This document shows, in pieces, positions 8,223-17,017 of a stretch of DNA of 64,000 nucleotides. How positions within the stretch are numbered: position 1 is the first letter of the stretch; each line of letters starts with the position of its first letter. The stretch comes from Planctomycetota bacterium (GTDB lineage Bacteria > Planctomycetota > SZUA-567 > JAFGGJ01), in assembly GCA_016930595.1 (NCBI GenBank), contig JAFGGJ010000019.1, forward strand, positions 43,297 through 107,296. The letters run 5' to 3'. Under the pieces are notes generated by a model. The model saw nothing but the letters and a program-made list of their open reading frames with translations, searched no databases and was not told the DNA's origin. The translations under genes were made by a program, and so were the position numbers.

Positions 8223-11029
8223 GACGCCGGATCTTCAGGGCACTGGCACACCTGGCGCTGCACCACTACGTGGCGGTGCTGGCGGTGTCGGTGCTGCTTA
8301 CGGCGGGGGCGGTGGTGATAGGGGGGATGCGGGGGAAGTTCGCAACGAACCTGAGCAGCCTGCTGCCGCCGGGTGCGAAGTACTGCGAAGGACTCAGGAC
8401 GGTGGTGGGACACTTCGGTAGCCTGGACATCCTGCTGTGTGTGCTGGAGGCCGACAGGAAAGAAGACATAGACGACGCGAAGCCGCTGGTGGAGAAGTTC
8501 GCCGAACGGCTGGCGGCACACGACGATATGATAGAGCGCGTGCAATACAAGGTGGGGCAGGAGCAGGAGAAGTTCATAAGGGAGCAGCTGGCGGGGAAGG
8601 GGTATCTGTACCTGGACGAGGAGGATTTTCCGCAGATAGAGGAGAAGCTGTCGCCGGAGGGGATGAGAAAGCAGCTGGATCTTGCAATGTCGGTGTTCCG
8701 TGGCGACGCTGCAGTGTTCAGGCAGCGGGTGCTGCCCGACCCGCTGAATTTCCTGGAGGTGTTCGACAGGCATATATCGAAGATGGGGGGCAATTTCCGC
8801 ACGAAGGACGCCGAGAGATACATTACGTCGTCGGACGGCAGGATGCTGGTGGTGTCGATAAAGGCGAAGGGGGTGGCGCAGGACCTGGAGTTCGACCACC
8901 GGCTGATGAAGATGGTGAGGAAGGATGCCGAGGAGGTTTTCGGCAAGGCGCACGAGAGGTTCGACGTGGGGTTCACCGGGAGCTTTGCAATAGCGGTGCA
9001 GGACGACATGACGCTGAGGAGCGACATCCTGTACACGTTCGGGATATCGCTGGCGGCGGTACTGGCGCTGTTCGCCCTGGCGTTCAAGCGTTTCGGGATG
9101 GTGTTCTACGTGGGGACGCCGCTGGCGATGAGCGTGGTGTGGACGCTGGGGTTGGCGTTCACGGTTTTCGGGAGGATATCGATAATATCGGGGGGGTTCG
9201 CGGCGATACTGGTGGGACTGGGGATTGACTTCGCAATCCACACGTACAACCGGTACGTGGAGGAGAGGCGGGTAACGGATTCTCTGGAAGAAGCCGTGGA
9301 GAACGCGATAGTGAAGTCGGGTGAGGGGATATTTTTCGGGGCGGTGACGACGTCGATTGCGTTTTTCGGGGTGACGATAACGGAGTTCAGCGGGCTTAAG
9401 GAACTGGGCTTCCTGGCGGGCGCGGGCGTGCTTCTGGGCATGGCGGCGATGCTGCTGGTGCTGCCGGCGCTGCTGGTGGCGAGGGAGAAGATAGGCAGGA
9501 CGAAGCTTGGAAAACCCGAGATATATTCGTTTGGGTTGCCGTATCTGAGCAGCTTTGTGCAGAAGCACGCGGCGGCGGCGGCGTCCGTGCTTTTCGGCCT
9601 GGGGGCCGTGGCCGTGGCCGTGGTGCTGCTGACCATAACGACAGAGATGTTCGATTCGGAGTTCGCGAACCTGAAGCCGAAGCACGACCCCGTGATGGAG
9701 CTGCAGAAAAGGGTGATGGATGGGCTGAACTGGAACGTGGACAAGGCGATGGTCTTTACCGTGGCGCCGACTTTCGAAGAGGCCCTGGAGGCCGCGGCGG
9801 AGGTCCGGGGAAACGTCTACGGGCTGGAGAAGGAAGGCGAGCTGACGGGCCACACGTCGCTGGTGGACTATATCCCCACGCGGAAGAACCAGGAGCGGGT
9901 TCTGGAATTCCTGGGCCGCTACGATTTTGCGAAGGTGAAGGAACAGTTCCGGGCGGTGGCCGGAGAGGCGGGCTTCAACCCGAAGGGGTTCCGGGATTTC
10001 TACATGCGGCTGGATGAACTGGCCGAATTCCTGGAGAAGCCGGAATTCATAACGCTGGAGACGCTGGAACAGGGCGGGCTGGAAACCGTCGCGCGCGGGT
10101 TCACCACGGCGACCGATGACGCGATAAAGATCGACGACCTGCGGTACAGGACCGGACACATCGTGGTCACGTACATCCAGCCGAAAAGGATGGAGGGGGG
10201 CGGGCTGAGTTCGGCGTGGTACAAGGATGTCGAAAAGCGGCTGGGCGCAAGGCCCGGGGGCCTGGCGGCGATGACGAGCGTCAGGCAGGTGGGGTACGAA
10301 CTGCGCGACATAGTCTACGACGATTTTGCGCTGATCACGCTGCTGGTATTCCTGGGCGTGTGGGTGTGCCTGCTGGTGACGTTCAGCGGGTCGCTGCGGG
10401 CGCTGCGACGGCCGTTGACGATCCTGATAATGGCGGTGCTGGTGCCGCTGCTAATGCTGGCGGGGGGGATACCTTTCAGCGTCATCAATGTCACAATAGT
10501 GGCGGGGGGGGTCTTCATGGGGACGCTGATGCTGCTGGGCAGGCCGCTGCGTGCGCTGGTGGCGCTGCTGCCGATAGCGACCGGGATATTCTGGATGGTG
10601 GCGGTGATGATGCTGGCGGAGAAGTTCATGCCGGGGTCGGGATTCAAGTTCAACTATATAAACGTGATAGTGCTGCCCGCAATAATAGGAATAGGAATAG
10701 ACAGCGGCATACACCTGGTGCACAGGTATGCCGAGGACGGCGAAGTGGGACCGTCGGTGGAACTGACCGGGCGCGCGCTGATGATGACGAGCCTGACAAC
10801 GATGCTGGGCTTCGGGTCGCTGATAATCAGCCGGTACCGTGGAATAAAGTCGCTGGGGATGGTGGCGTCGCTGGGGGTGTTCGCCTGCCTGGTGGCGAGC
10901 CTGGTGGGACTGACGGCGCTGCTGCACTGGCTGGGGCGTTACATAGTGCGGGAGAGAGAGGTTAATACGGATGGGGGCGTTCCGGAGGCCGCCGGGGCGC
11001 CGGGTACGGAAGCGGAAAAGGAGCGGTGA
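8219..11029 (+). CDS. MMPL/RND-superfamily lipid exporter
   Basis: This 936-residue inner-membrane protein has the duplicated architecture of the MMPL/HpnN group. TM1 lies near residues 16-38, a large periplasmic loop follows, and then a five-helix bundle at about 270-425. TM7 is near 460-485, a second periplasmic loop follows, and the final bundle is at about 700-870. Sterol-sensing-like stretches GLGIDFAIHTYNRYVEE and GIGIDSGIHLVHRYAED appear once per half, as expected for RND proteins that export lipids using the proton gradient. It overlaps the lipoprotein gene upstream and the LolA-like gene downstream. This company suggests export of a lipid or lipid-linked molecule to the outer membrane. 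Confidence 0.9.
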   Translation: MRRRIFRALAHLALHHYVAVLAVSVLLTAGAVVIGGMRGKFATNLSSLLPPGAKYCEGLRTVVGHFGSLDILLCVLEADRKEDIDDAKPLVEKFAERLAAHDDMIERVQYKVGQEQEKFIREQLAGKGYLYLDEEDFPQIEEKLSPEGMRKQLDLAMSVFRGDAAVFRQRVLPDPLNFLEVFDRHISKMGGNFRTKDAERYITSSDGRMLVVSIKAKGVAQDLEFDHRLMKMVRKDAEEVFGKAHERFDVGFTGSFAIAVQDDMTLRSDILYTFGISLAAVLALFALAFKRFGMVFYVGTPLAMSVVWTLGLAFTVFGRISIISGGFAAILVGLGIDFAIHTYNRYVEERRVTDSLEEAVENAIVKSGEGIFFGAVTTSIAFFGVTITEFSGLKELGFLAGAGVLLGMAAMLLVLPALLVAREKIGRTKLGKPEIYSFGLPYLSSFVQKHAAAAASVLFGLGAVAVAVVLLTITTEMFDSEFANLKPKHDPVMELQKRVMDGLNWNVDKAMVFTVAPTFEEALEAAAEVRGNVYGLEKEGELTGHTSLVDYIPTRKNQERVLEFLGRYDFAKVKEQFRAVAGEAGFNPKGFRDFYMRLDELAEFLEKPEFITLETLEQGGLETVARGFTTATDDAIKIDDLRYRTGHIVVTYIQPKRMEGGGLSSAWYKDVEKRLGARPGGLAAMTSVRQVGYELRDIVYDDFALITLLVFLGVWVCLLVTFSGSLRALRRPLTILIMAVLVPLLMLAGGIPFSVINVTIVAGGVFMGTLMLLGRPLRALVALLPIATGIFWMVAVMMLAEKFMPGSGFKFNYINVIVLPAIIGIGIDSGIHLVHRYAEDGEVGPSVELTGRALMMTSLTTMLGFGSLIISRYRGIKSLGMVASLGVFACLVASLVGLTALLHWLGRYIVREREVNTDGGVPEAAGAPGTEAEKER

Positions 11030-11919
11030 TGCTGCGTCGATGGCTGACGGTGGTTCTGGCGGGGGCGTGCCTGTGCTGTGCGGGGCTGCGGGCTGGCGAG
11101 GCGGAGGGCGGTGGCGCCGGGGAGAAACCCGCGGAGGCAGGGAAGGAAGATGCTCCGGTGAAGGAGGAGCCGAAACCGGAGGAATCTTCCGGCGGTGGGA
11201 CGGCCCCCGGCGAGGAAGGCGTGGAACTCAAGGAGACTCCGAAGAAACCGGGAAAACTCACGCAGCAGGAGCTGGACGCCCTGTTGGGAAGCCTTGAGGA
11301 AAAACAGCAGAAGGTGGAAGGGTTTGCCGCTGACTTCCTGAACCAGAAGGAAAGCGCCCTTGTTTTTGAGGTGGTGGAATCGAAGGGGCGGCTGGTGTTC
11401 ATAAAGCCGAACCATTTCTACCGCGAAGTAAGAGGCGAAGACCCCGTGACGGTCATGGCGCACAACGATGTGCTGCTGCTCTATTTCCCCAAGGAACGCA
11501 AGGCGGAGAAGTATTTCCTGAGGAAGGACGAGAAAGAAGCCAAGGACGGGGAGAATAAGTCCGGGGGCAAGGATGACATAGAAGGGATGCTGACGGGGCT
11601 GTCGTTCGACCGGAAGAAACTGGAAAAACGGTTCCGGCTGAATGCTGTGCGGGAGAAGGACGGCAGGGTGCGCGTGGACCTCCTCCCGCTGAAGAAGGAC
11701 GACCCGATGCTGAAATACCTGGTGCGGGTGTCGCTGTGGACGGATGGGGAGAGCCCGTGGCCCGCGGCGGTGGAGACCGAGAGCCCGGACGGAGATATTT
11801 CGCGGGATACTTTCAGCGGCGTGCAGAACGTGGCGAAGGACGGGGCGGAGAAGGTGCTGGCGGAGGTGTTCAGCATGAGGCTTCCGGGTGGGACTAAGAT
11901 CATGACGCCGCAGAAATGA
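11029..11919 (+). CDS. LolA-like periplasmic lipoprotein carrier
   Basis: The 296-residue protein starts with a signal peptide (residues 1-23), followed by a low-complexity Glu/Gly/Lys linker to about residue 75. A LolA-like domain follows (EKQQKVEGFAADFLNQKESA ... SKGRLVFIKPNHFYREV). Classical LolA carries lipoproteins across the periplasm. The Lys/Glu-rich insertion around 165-185 and the long linker make this an atypical member. The ATG at 11029 shares its A with the exporter TGA. A GTG three bases earlier is an alternative. As last gene of the cluster it probably passes the exporter cargo on. Confidence 0.8.
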   Translation: MLRRWLTVVLAGACLCCAGLRAGEAEGGGAGEKPAEAGKEDAPVKEEPKPEESSGGGTAPGEEGVELKETPKKPGKLTQQELDALLGSLEEKQQKVEGFAADFLNQKESALVFEVVESKGRLVFIKPNHFYREVRGEDPVTVMAHNDVLLLYFPKERKAEKYFLRKDEKEAKDGENKSGGKDDIEGMLTGLSFDRKKLEKRFRLNAVREKDGRVRVDLLPLKKDDPMLKYLVRVSLWTDGESPWPAAVETESPDGDISRDTFSGVQNVAKDGAEKVLAEVFSMRLPGGTKIMTPQK

Positions 11920-12009
11920 CCTGGTCTCAGGCATAAATGCATTCTAATTCGCGTGACAGCGCGCCGTTCCGGGGTAGCATTTCCCCATAACCGGTGAAGG
12001 GAACGGGAC

Positions 12010-13497
12010 ATGCCGCCGATGAACGTGTTGCTGATTACCGCCGACCAGCTCCGATACGACGCCATCGGGGCCGCCGGAGCGGGCGGGGCGTTGACGCCGA
12101 GCATCGACAGGATCGCGGCGGAAGGGGTTTTTTTTGAGAAGGCGTACACGCCGTGCCCCATCTGCGTGCCGGCGAGGGCGTCGATAACGACCGGGAACTA
12201 CCCGCACAGGGCCACGGGCACCAAGCGGAACAGCGGGCTTATAAAAGACGATCAGCCTAGAATAGCGCACCACTTCAACGACAACGGTTACGAGACGTAC
12301 GCCATAGGAAAGCTGCATTACGTTCCGTACGCTGCGCCGGGGGAAAAACGGCTTCTGCACGGGTTCAAGTACTGCGAGCTGTGCGAGTCGGGGCGGATTA
12401 TCAACCAGTATGGGATGGTGGAGAATTCCCTGGGGATAGAAGACTATCACGACTATCTGTACCGGCACGGGTACGGCGGTTACGAGCGCGCCCACGGGAT
12501 GGGCAACAACGAAGTGTTCGCGACGGTGAGCATGCTGCCGGAAGATCTCTACGTGGACACGTGGGTGGCCATGCGGACGCTGGACACGCTTGAAATGCAC
12601 GTACAGGAGCACGCCGACAGGCCCTTCTTCATGTGGATGAGTTTTCCTAAGCCGCATTCGCCGTACGATCCGCCGGGGAGATGGGCGGAGGCGTATGACC
12701 CGCGCGAGGTGCCCGAGCCTGCCGGGACGAGGGAGATGCTGGCGGAGAAGGATCCGGTAATGCGGGGATGGCCGGCGGCGTTCATGTGGGACAAGCTTTC
12801 GCCGGAGGGGATAAGGGCGGCCAAGGCGCGCTACTACGGGATCATCAGCCACCAGGATGACAGGATAAGGGTCCTGCTGGAGTTCCTTGAAGACAGCGGG
12901 CTTGCCGAAAACACGATCGTATGCTACACGACGGACCACGGGGACATGATGGGGGATTTCGGGTGTTTCTTCAAGTCGAACTTCTACGAAGGGTCGGCCA
13001 GGATACCTTTCATCTGGCGGGTGCCGGGCATAGCGGGCGGCAGGAGGACCCGGGAACTCGCCGGGCTGCAGGATATACTGCCGACGCTGGCGGCACTGAC
13101 CGGGACGGAGCTGTCGCACGATGTGCACGGCTGCGACCTGACGGGCGTGTTGAAGGGCGGCGGGGGCGTCCGCGACGCTTACGTGTCGCAGGTGGCCGAC
13201 GATCCAGAGCAGGGCTACATGATTACCGACGGGAGGTACAAGTACATCTACAGGCAGACGGGCGCCCACGAGGAACTCTACGACCTGGACGAGGATCCGC
13301 AGGAACTGGCGGACCTTGTGCGCCGCGGCGCCGGGCGGGAGAAGGCGGAAGACCTGAGGGGGAAACTGGTGGAATGGCTGAAGCAATACGGGGACACCGC
13401 TATGTTGGATAAGAGCGGTGGGCTCGTGAGCAGCCCGGCGCCTGTACAGAAGAAAGCGGAGCCGCGGCCTTCTTCCTGGGGCAAACGCTGGTATTGA
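12010..13497 (+). CDS. Type I (Cys-type) sulfatase
   Basis: The 495-residue enzyme hydrolyses a sulfate ester, probably on a carbohydrate. The active-site motif CVPAR is at residues 52-56, where Cys52 would be converted to formylglycine. Metal-binding DQ near residue 12, the GKLH motif near residue 106 and the TTDHGDMMGD segment are all present. No signal peptide is seen, so it is either cytoplasmic or exported in another way. It is followed 81 bases later by the DUF4832 gene on the same strand, and the pair may act on one substrate. The exact sulfated substrate cannot be told. Confidence 0.92.
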   Translation: MPPMNVLLITADQLRYDAIGAAGAGGALTPSIDRIAAEGVFFEKAYTPCPICVPARASITTGNYPHRATGTKRNSGLIKDDQPRIAHHFNDNGYETYAIGKLHYVPYAAPGEKRLLHGFKYCELCESGRIINQYGMVENSLGIEDYHDYLYRHGYGGYERAHGMGNNEVFATVSMLPEDLYVDTWVAMRTLDTLEMHVQEHADRPFFMWMSFPKPHSPYDPPGRWAEAYDPREVPEPAGTREMLAEKDPVMRGWPAAFMWDKLSPEGIRAAKARYYGIISHQDDRIRVLLEFLEDSGLAENTIVCYTTDHGDMMGDFGCFFKSNFYEGSARIPFIWRVPGIAGGRRTRELAGLQDILPTLAALTGTELSHDVHGCDLTGVLKGGGGVRDAYVSQVADDPEQGYMITDGRYKYIYRQTGAHEELYDLDEDPQELADLVRRGAGREKAEDLRGKLVEWLKQYGDTAMLDKSGGLVSSPAPVQKKAEPRPSSWGKRWY

Positions 13498-13578
13498 CGG
13501 GGCGATTCCGGGCGGGACCGGACGCGTCCGCGAGCAATTCCGGCCGGGAGGCCGGGAGTTGAGGAAAGGAAAGAAGAA

Positions 13579-14961
13579 ATGGCGAAAAAAAGCTACTGGA
13601 GGGACGCGTTCGCAAAGGGCGAGGTGATCCAGCGTGTAAGGCCCGCCGAGAGCGGTGAATACATGCTCAACCCGCACAAGGGCACGACGACGTTCCAGCG
13701 TTTCAACGGCGACGAGCTTTACCCTGGGCTGATGTGGAACGACAGGGAAGGCCCGACGGAGTTCAAGGCTTTCGACGGTAACCTGAAGAACCCGCAGTAC
13801 CCGGACACGAGGATGTCGTACTGCCGGTGGCTGTGGAAGGTGATAGAGCCGGAGCGGGGGAAGTTCCGGTGGGACATAATCGACGGGGCGCTCGCCGCCG
13901 CCGAAGAGCGCAACCAGACGCTGCAGATGAGGATACAGCCGCACATCGGGGGCGACCTGCCAGGCTGGGCGTGGGACGCGGGAATCACGCCGACGCCGGA
14001 TTCGTGCAAGGGGGAGCGCGTCGAGCCGGACTCCAACAGCAAGGCGTACATAGAGCTGTGGTCGGAGCACATCAGGGCGTGGGGCGAGCGCTACGACGGC
14101 CACCCGAACTTCGAAAGTTTCGACGTGGCGTTTGCGGGGTCGTGCGGAGAGACGGGGGGGAACGCCACGGACGAGACGGCCAGGGTGCTGATCGACGTGT
14201 ACCTGGAAAGCTTCAAGAAGACGCAACTGCTTTCGATGCTCGGGGCGTTCATGTACAGCTACGGTATGGAGCACGGGCTGGGGTGGCGTGCCGACTGCAT
14301 AGGGGACATGCGGACCGACGGCCGGGGTGACGTGCCGGACAACAAGAACTGGAACCACATGTTCGACTGTTACCCGATGGAAGTGACGGCCGGCGGCGGG
14401 CTCGATGCGTGGAAGAAAGCCCCGGTCACGCTTGAAACCTGCTGGACTGTGGGGCACTGGTTCAAGGAAGGCTGGGACGTGGATTACATCCTGGACCAGG
14501 CGCTGAAGTACCACCTGTCGGTATTCATGCCCAAGTCCAGCTACATTCCGGACGAACTGACCGGGAAAATTGACTGGTTCAACCGGAAGATGGGGTACCG
14601 GTACGTGCTGAGGCAGCTTACGTTGCCGCTGGAGGCGAAGGGGGGACAGAACATCCGGATGGTCGCGTATATCGACAACGTGGGCGTGGCGCCGATCTAC
14701 CGGCCTTACCGGTTCGCCTACCGCTTCGTCCAGGGCAAGAGGGAGGAAGTGGTGCTTTCGGGGCAGGACATCCGCAAGTGGCTGCCGGATATCAACTGGT
14801 TCCGTGAGGAAATAGCGTTTCCCGCGGGCTTCGAGCGGGGCGAGGTGAAAGTAAGCGTCGGCATAGTGGACGAGAAGACCATGAAACCCGTGGTCAAGCT
14901 GGCCATACACGAGGTCGACGCCGACAACTGGCACCCCATGACCAGCATCGACGCACTGTAA
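13579..14961 (+). CDS. DUF4832-type glycosidase-like protein
   Basis: This 460-residue protein looks like a TIM-barrel glycosidase in its first 330 residues. It reads MSYCRWLWKVIEPERGKFRWD, a GH42/GH5-like opening, followed by helices and strands including GHPNFESFDVAFAGSCGE. The remainder is a beta-sandwich DUF4832-like region. No signal peptide is visible. The start has GAGGAAAGGAAAG upstream. It lies behind the sulfatase gene. Activity on a carbohydrate is inferred from fold and context; the catalytic pair is not assigned. Confidence 0.75.
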   Translation: MAKKSYWRDAFAKGEVIQRVRPAESGEYMLNPHKGTTTFQRFNGDELYPGLMWNDREGPTEFKAFDGNLKNPQYPDTRMSYCRWLWKVIEPERGKFRWDIIDGALAAAEERNQTLQMRIQPHIGGDLPGWAWDAGITPTPDSCKGERVEPDSNSKAYIELWSEHIRAWGERYDGHPNFESFDVAFAGSCGETGGNATDETARVLIDVYLESFKKTQLLSMLGAFMYSYGMEHGLGWRADCIGDMRTDGRGDVPDNKNWNHMFDCYPMEVTAGGGLDAWKKAPVTLETCWTVGHWFKEGWDVDYILDQALKYHLSVFMPKSSYIPDELTGKIDWFNRKMGYRYVLRQLTLPLEAKGGQNIRMVAYIDNVGVAPIYRPYRFAYRFVQGKREEVVLSGQDIRKWLPDINWFREEIAFPAGFERGEVKVSVGIVDEKTMKPVVKLAIHEVDADNWHPMTSIDAL

Positions 14962-14991
14962 GGCGCCGAGCCGCCGCAGGGACGGGGAGCG

Positions 14992-15153
14992 TCAGTCCGT
15001 GGGCGAGAAGTCGTCTTTGCCCGCGCCGCAGACCGGGCAGACCCAGTCGGCGGGGACGTCTTCCCATGCGGTTCCGGGGGCGACGCCGTTATCCGGGTCG
15101 CCCTGCGCTGGGTCGTAGACGTAGCCGCAGACGTCACAGACATATTTCTGCAT
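14992..15153 (-). CDS. Rubredoxin
   Basis: A complete 53-residue rubredoxin, read from an ATG at 15153 to a TGA at 14992. The four iron-binding cysteines lie in CDVCGY (residues 6 and 9) and CPVCGA (39 and 42), with the usual [16 protein letters not shown] loop between. It is a one-electron carrier that reduces superoxide reductase and rubrerythrin, both encoded upstream in the same run of minus-strand genes. It is the last gene of that run. Confidence 0.96.
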   Translation of the reverse strand: MQKYVCDVCGYVYDPAQGDPDNGVAPGTAWEDVPADWVCPVCGAGKDDFSPTD

Positions 15154-15218
15154 GTTCAGTCCCCCATTTTAAAGGCCGGTGGAAAAGAGAGGCGCCCTGG
15201 CAGGCCGTTGTGGAAGCG

Positions 15219-15401
15219 TCACTCTTTCAGTTCAATGGCATCGACGGGGCAAGCGGCGACGCAGGCGCCGCATTCAGTGCAGGCTTCCGGGTGGACGACT
15301 TCGGCCTTGTCGCCCATCCGGAAGACGTTGGGTTCCGCGGGGCAGGCTTCTTCGCACTGGCCGCAGGTGATGCAGAGTTCTTCATCGACGTATGGCCGCA
15401 T
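15219..15401 (-). CDS. Ferredoxin with two [4Fe-4S] clusters
   Basis: This 60-residue protein carries two cluster motifs: CITCGQCEEACP and CTECGACVAACP. It is a cytoplasmic low-potential electron carrier, placed between a rubrerythrin-like gene and rubredoxin. AAAGGAG precedes the ATG. Probably part of the electron supply to the peroxide- and superoxide-reducing enzymes of the operon. Confidence 0.95.
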   Translation of the reverse strand: MRPYVDEELCITCGQCEEACPAEPNVFRMGDKAEVVHPEACTECGACVAACPVDAIELKE

Positions 15402-15431
15402 GGTCGGCTCCTTTCAAGATTGTGGCGGCGG

Positions 15432-15923
15432 TCAGCCGAGAGCCGCCAGCTCCCTGCCAAGCAGGGCGATATGAGTCATTTCTTCGTCAATGATGCGCTG
15501 AACGGCGTGTTTACCGAGGGATTCCGGGACAAGGGCCTTGATGCCGACGTAGAAGACCACCGAGTCTTTTTCGAGGTTGATGGCGGCGCGGAGGACCTCC
15601 TGGGCGGAGGAAGCGGCGGCCAGCAGGGCGGCGGGATCGGCCTTGAGGTCGAAGACGCGCCCGTCGGCGAACTGGGCAAGATACATCTCGGCCTCGCCGT
15701 TCGGGTCGAAGGCCGCGGCGGCGGTTCCCTTCTCGGCAAGGCTGCGGCGCATATCGGCGAAGGTTTTTTCGTGGGCGGCTTCCATGGCGGCAAGGTCATG
15801 GAACTTGCGCTTGGTATCGGCACTGTCGAATCGCCCCGCGGCCTTGTTGTAGAACATCACGCCGTTGCGTTCGATCTGCTCGGCGATGGCGAGGATTTCG
15901 TCGGCGTTGAATATGAGGCTCAT
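15432..15923 (-). CDS. Rubrerythrin-like ferritin-fold diiron protein without rubredoxin domain
   Basis: This 163-residue protein is a four-helix ferritin-like diiron protein. The metal ligands appear as EQIERNGVMFY, MEAAHEKTF, NLEKDSVVFY and EEMTHIAL. Unlike the rubrerythrin at 16343-16918 it lacks the C-terminal rubredoxin domain, so it depends on a separate electron donor, such as the rubredoxin or ferredoxin downstream. I take the ATG at 15923 rather than a GTG at 15941, because the GTG would overlap the preceding gene and AAAGG sits at a good distance from the ATG. A peroxide-reducing role is inferred from the family. Confidence 0.9.
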   Translation of the reverse strand: MSLIFNADEILAIAEQIERNGVMFYNKAAGRFDSADTKRKFHDLAAMEAAHEKTFADMRRSLAEKGTAAAAFDPNGEAEMYLAQFADGRVFDLKADPAALLAAASSAQEVLRAAINLEKDSVVFYVGIKALVPESLGKHAVQRIIDEEMTHIALLGRELAALG

Positions 15924-15928
15924 GAAAG

Positions 15929-16303
15929 TCAGCCTTTCCACAGCCCGTGGATGTTACAGTATTCGCGGGCCGAGGCTGCGTCGGCGTCCACCAGGAAGAC
16001 GGCTTCCGGGGCGTCGCCCGGCTTGAGGAAATGGCGGAGAGCAGTGTCCCCGGCGATGAGCTGTATCCACTCGATGTAGTGCTTGTCTTCCATCGGGTGG
16101 AGCGTGCTGCCGACGACGACCCTGTAGCCGCCGGTGATTTTTTCGAGAACCGGGACGTGTTTCTCGGTAGTCTTGTCGGCGGTCTTTTCCTCTTGGAGCT
16201 TCATCGGTTCGCCGCAGCAGACTAGGGTGCCTGCGCCGGGATGAAGGACTTCCACGATATTGCCGCACTTACCGCACTTGTACACCTGGAGTTTTTCGGT
16301 CAT
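15929..16303 (-). CDS. Desulfoferrodoxin (superoxide reductase)
   Basis: This 124-residue protein reduces superoxide to hydrogen peroxide without releasing oxygen. The N-terminal desulforedoxin-like centre has cysteines in CGKCGN and the CC pair near residue 29. The catalytic Fe(His)4Cys centre is seen as [18 protein letters not shown] and CNIHG. It is the two-iron-centre class. AGGAGGAAG precedes the ATG. It follows rubrerythrin by 39 bases and precedes the rubrerythrin-like gene by 5, so peroxide made here can be removed by its neighbours. Confidence 0.96.
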   Translation of the reverse strand: MTEKLQVYKCGKCGNIVEVLHPGAGTLVCCGEPMKLQEEKTADKTTEKHVPVLEKITGGYRVVVGSTLHPMEDKHYIEWIQLIAGDTALRHFLKPGDAPEAVFLVDADAASAREYCNIHGLWKG

Positions 16304-16342
16304 GACATCTTCCTCCTGTCCAATAGGGATTGCCGGCCGGGG

Positions 16343-16918
16343 TCACCAGTTTTCGCCGAGGATTTCGTAATAACCCTGGGGGTGGGCGCAGGCCGGACAG
16401 ACCGGGGGCGCTTCGGCGGCCTGGTGGATATAGCCGCAGTTGAGACAGCGCCAGACAACGGCCTTGTCGCGCTTGAAGACTTTGCCGGTCTTGATGTTGT
16501 CCGCGAGATCGTGATAGCGTTTTTCATGCTGCTTTTCCGCGACCTTGATGGCGCTGAAAATTGCGGCGATTTCGGGGAAACCTTCGTCTTCGGCGATTTT
16601 TGCGAAGCCGGGGTAGAGCTCGGACCATTCGTGGTGCTCACCGGCGGCGGCAGCGCGGAGGTTTTCTTCGGTGGTGCCGATGACGCCGGCCGGGAAGGCG
16701 GCGGAGATTTCGACGTCGCCGCCTTCGAGAAGCTTGAAGAACCGCTTGGCATGCTCCTTTTCTTGGTTAGCGGTTTCTTCGAAGATAAGGGACACCTGGA
16801 TGAATCCGTCCTTTTTGGCCTGGCTCGCGAAGAATGTGTAGCGGTTGCGCGCCTGGGATTCTCCCGCAAAGGCCGCGAGAAGGTTCTTTTCGGTACGACT
16901 GCCTTTCAGTGAAGCCAT
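16343..16918 (-). CDS. Rubrerythrin
   Basis: This 191-residue enzyme is a peroxide reductase of anaerobes. The N-terminal diiron domain has FAGESQARNRYTFFA and EETANQEKEHAKRFF, with a second pair of ligands at AIKVAEKQHEKRY. The C-terminal rubredoxin domain has CLNCGY and CPACAHP. Length and layout are typical. It is the first gene of the minus-strand operon rubrerythrin, superoxide reductase, rubrerythrin-like, ferredoxin, rubredoxin. Confidence 0.96.
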   Translation of the reverse strand: MASLKGSRTEKNLLAAFAGESQARNRYTFFASQAKKDGFIQVSLIFEETANQEKEHAKRFFKLLEGGDVEISAAFPAGVIGTTEENLRAAAAGEHHEWSELYPGFAKIAEDEGFPEIAAIFSAIKVAEKQHEKRYHDLADNIKTGKVFKRDKAVVWRCLNCGYIHQAAEAPPVCPACAHPQGYYEILGENW

Positions 16919-17017
16919 GTCATCTCCTTTTCATGAAAACCGTCTTCGACCGGTCCCGGGAGCTTGCCATCGGACGTCCGCCCGTTCCATTATCCCCGGC
17001 ATCCCCGCCGGACCGGC

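Noticed and set aside
8045..10159. Long open frame on the minus strand opposite the MMPL exporter
   Set aside because: It is antisense to a convincing exporter gene, is rich in His/Arg/Gln and Pro, and has no domain. High G+C content makes such shadow frames common.
11944..14934. 996-codon minus-strand frame opposite the sulfatase and DUF4832 genes
   Set aside because: Both plus-strand genes have clear motifs and ribosome sites; the minus frame is low-complexity Arg/His/Pro without a domain.
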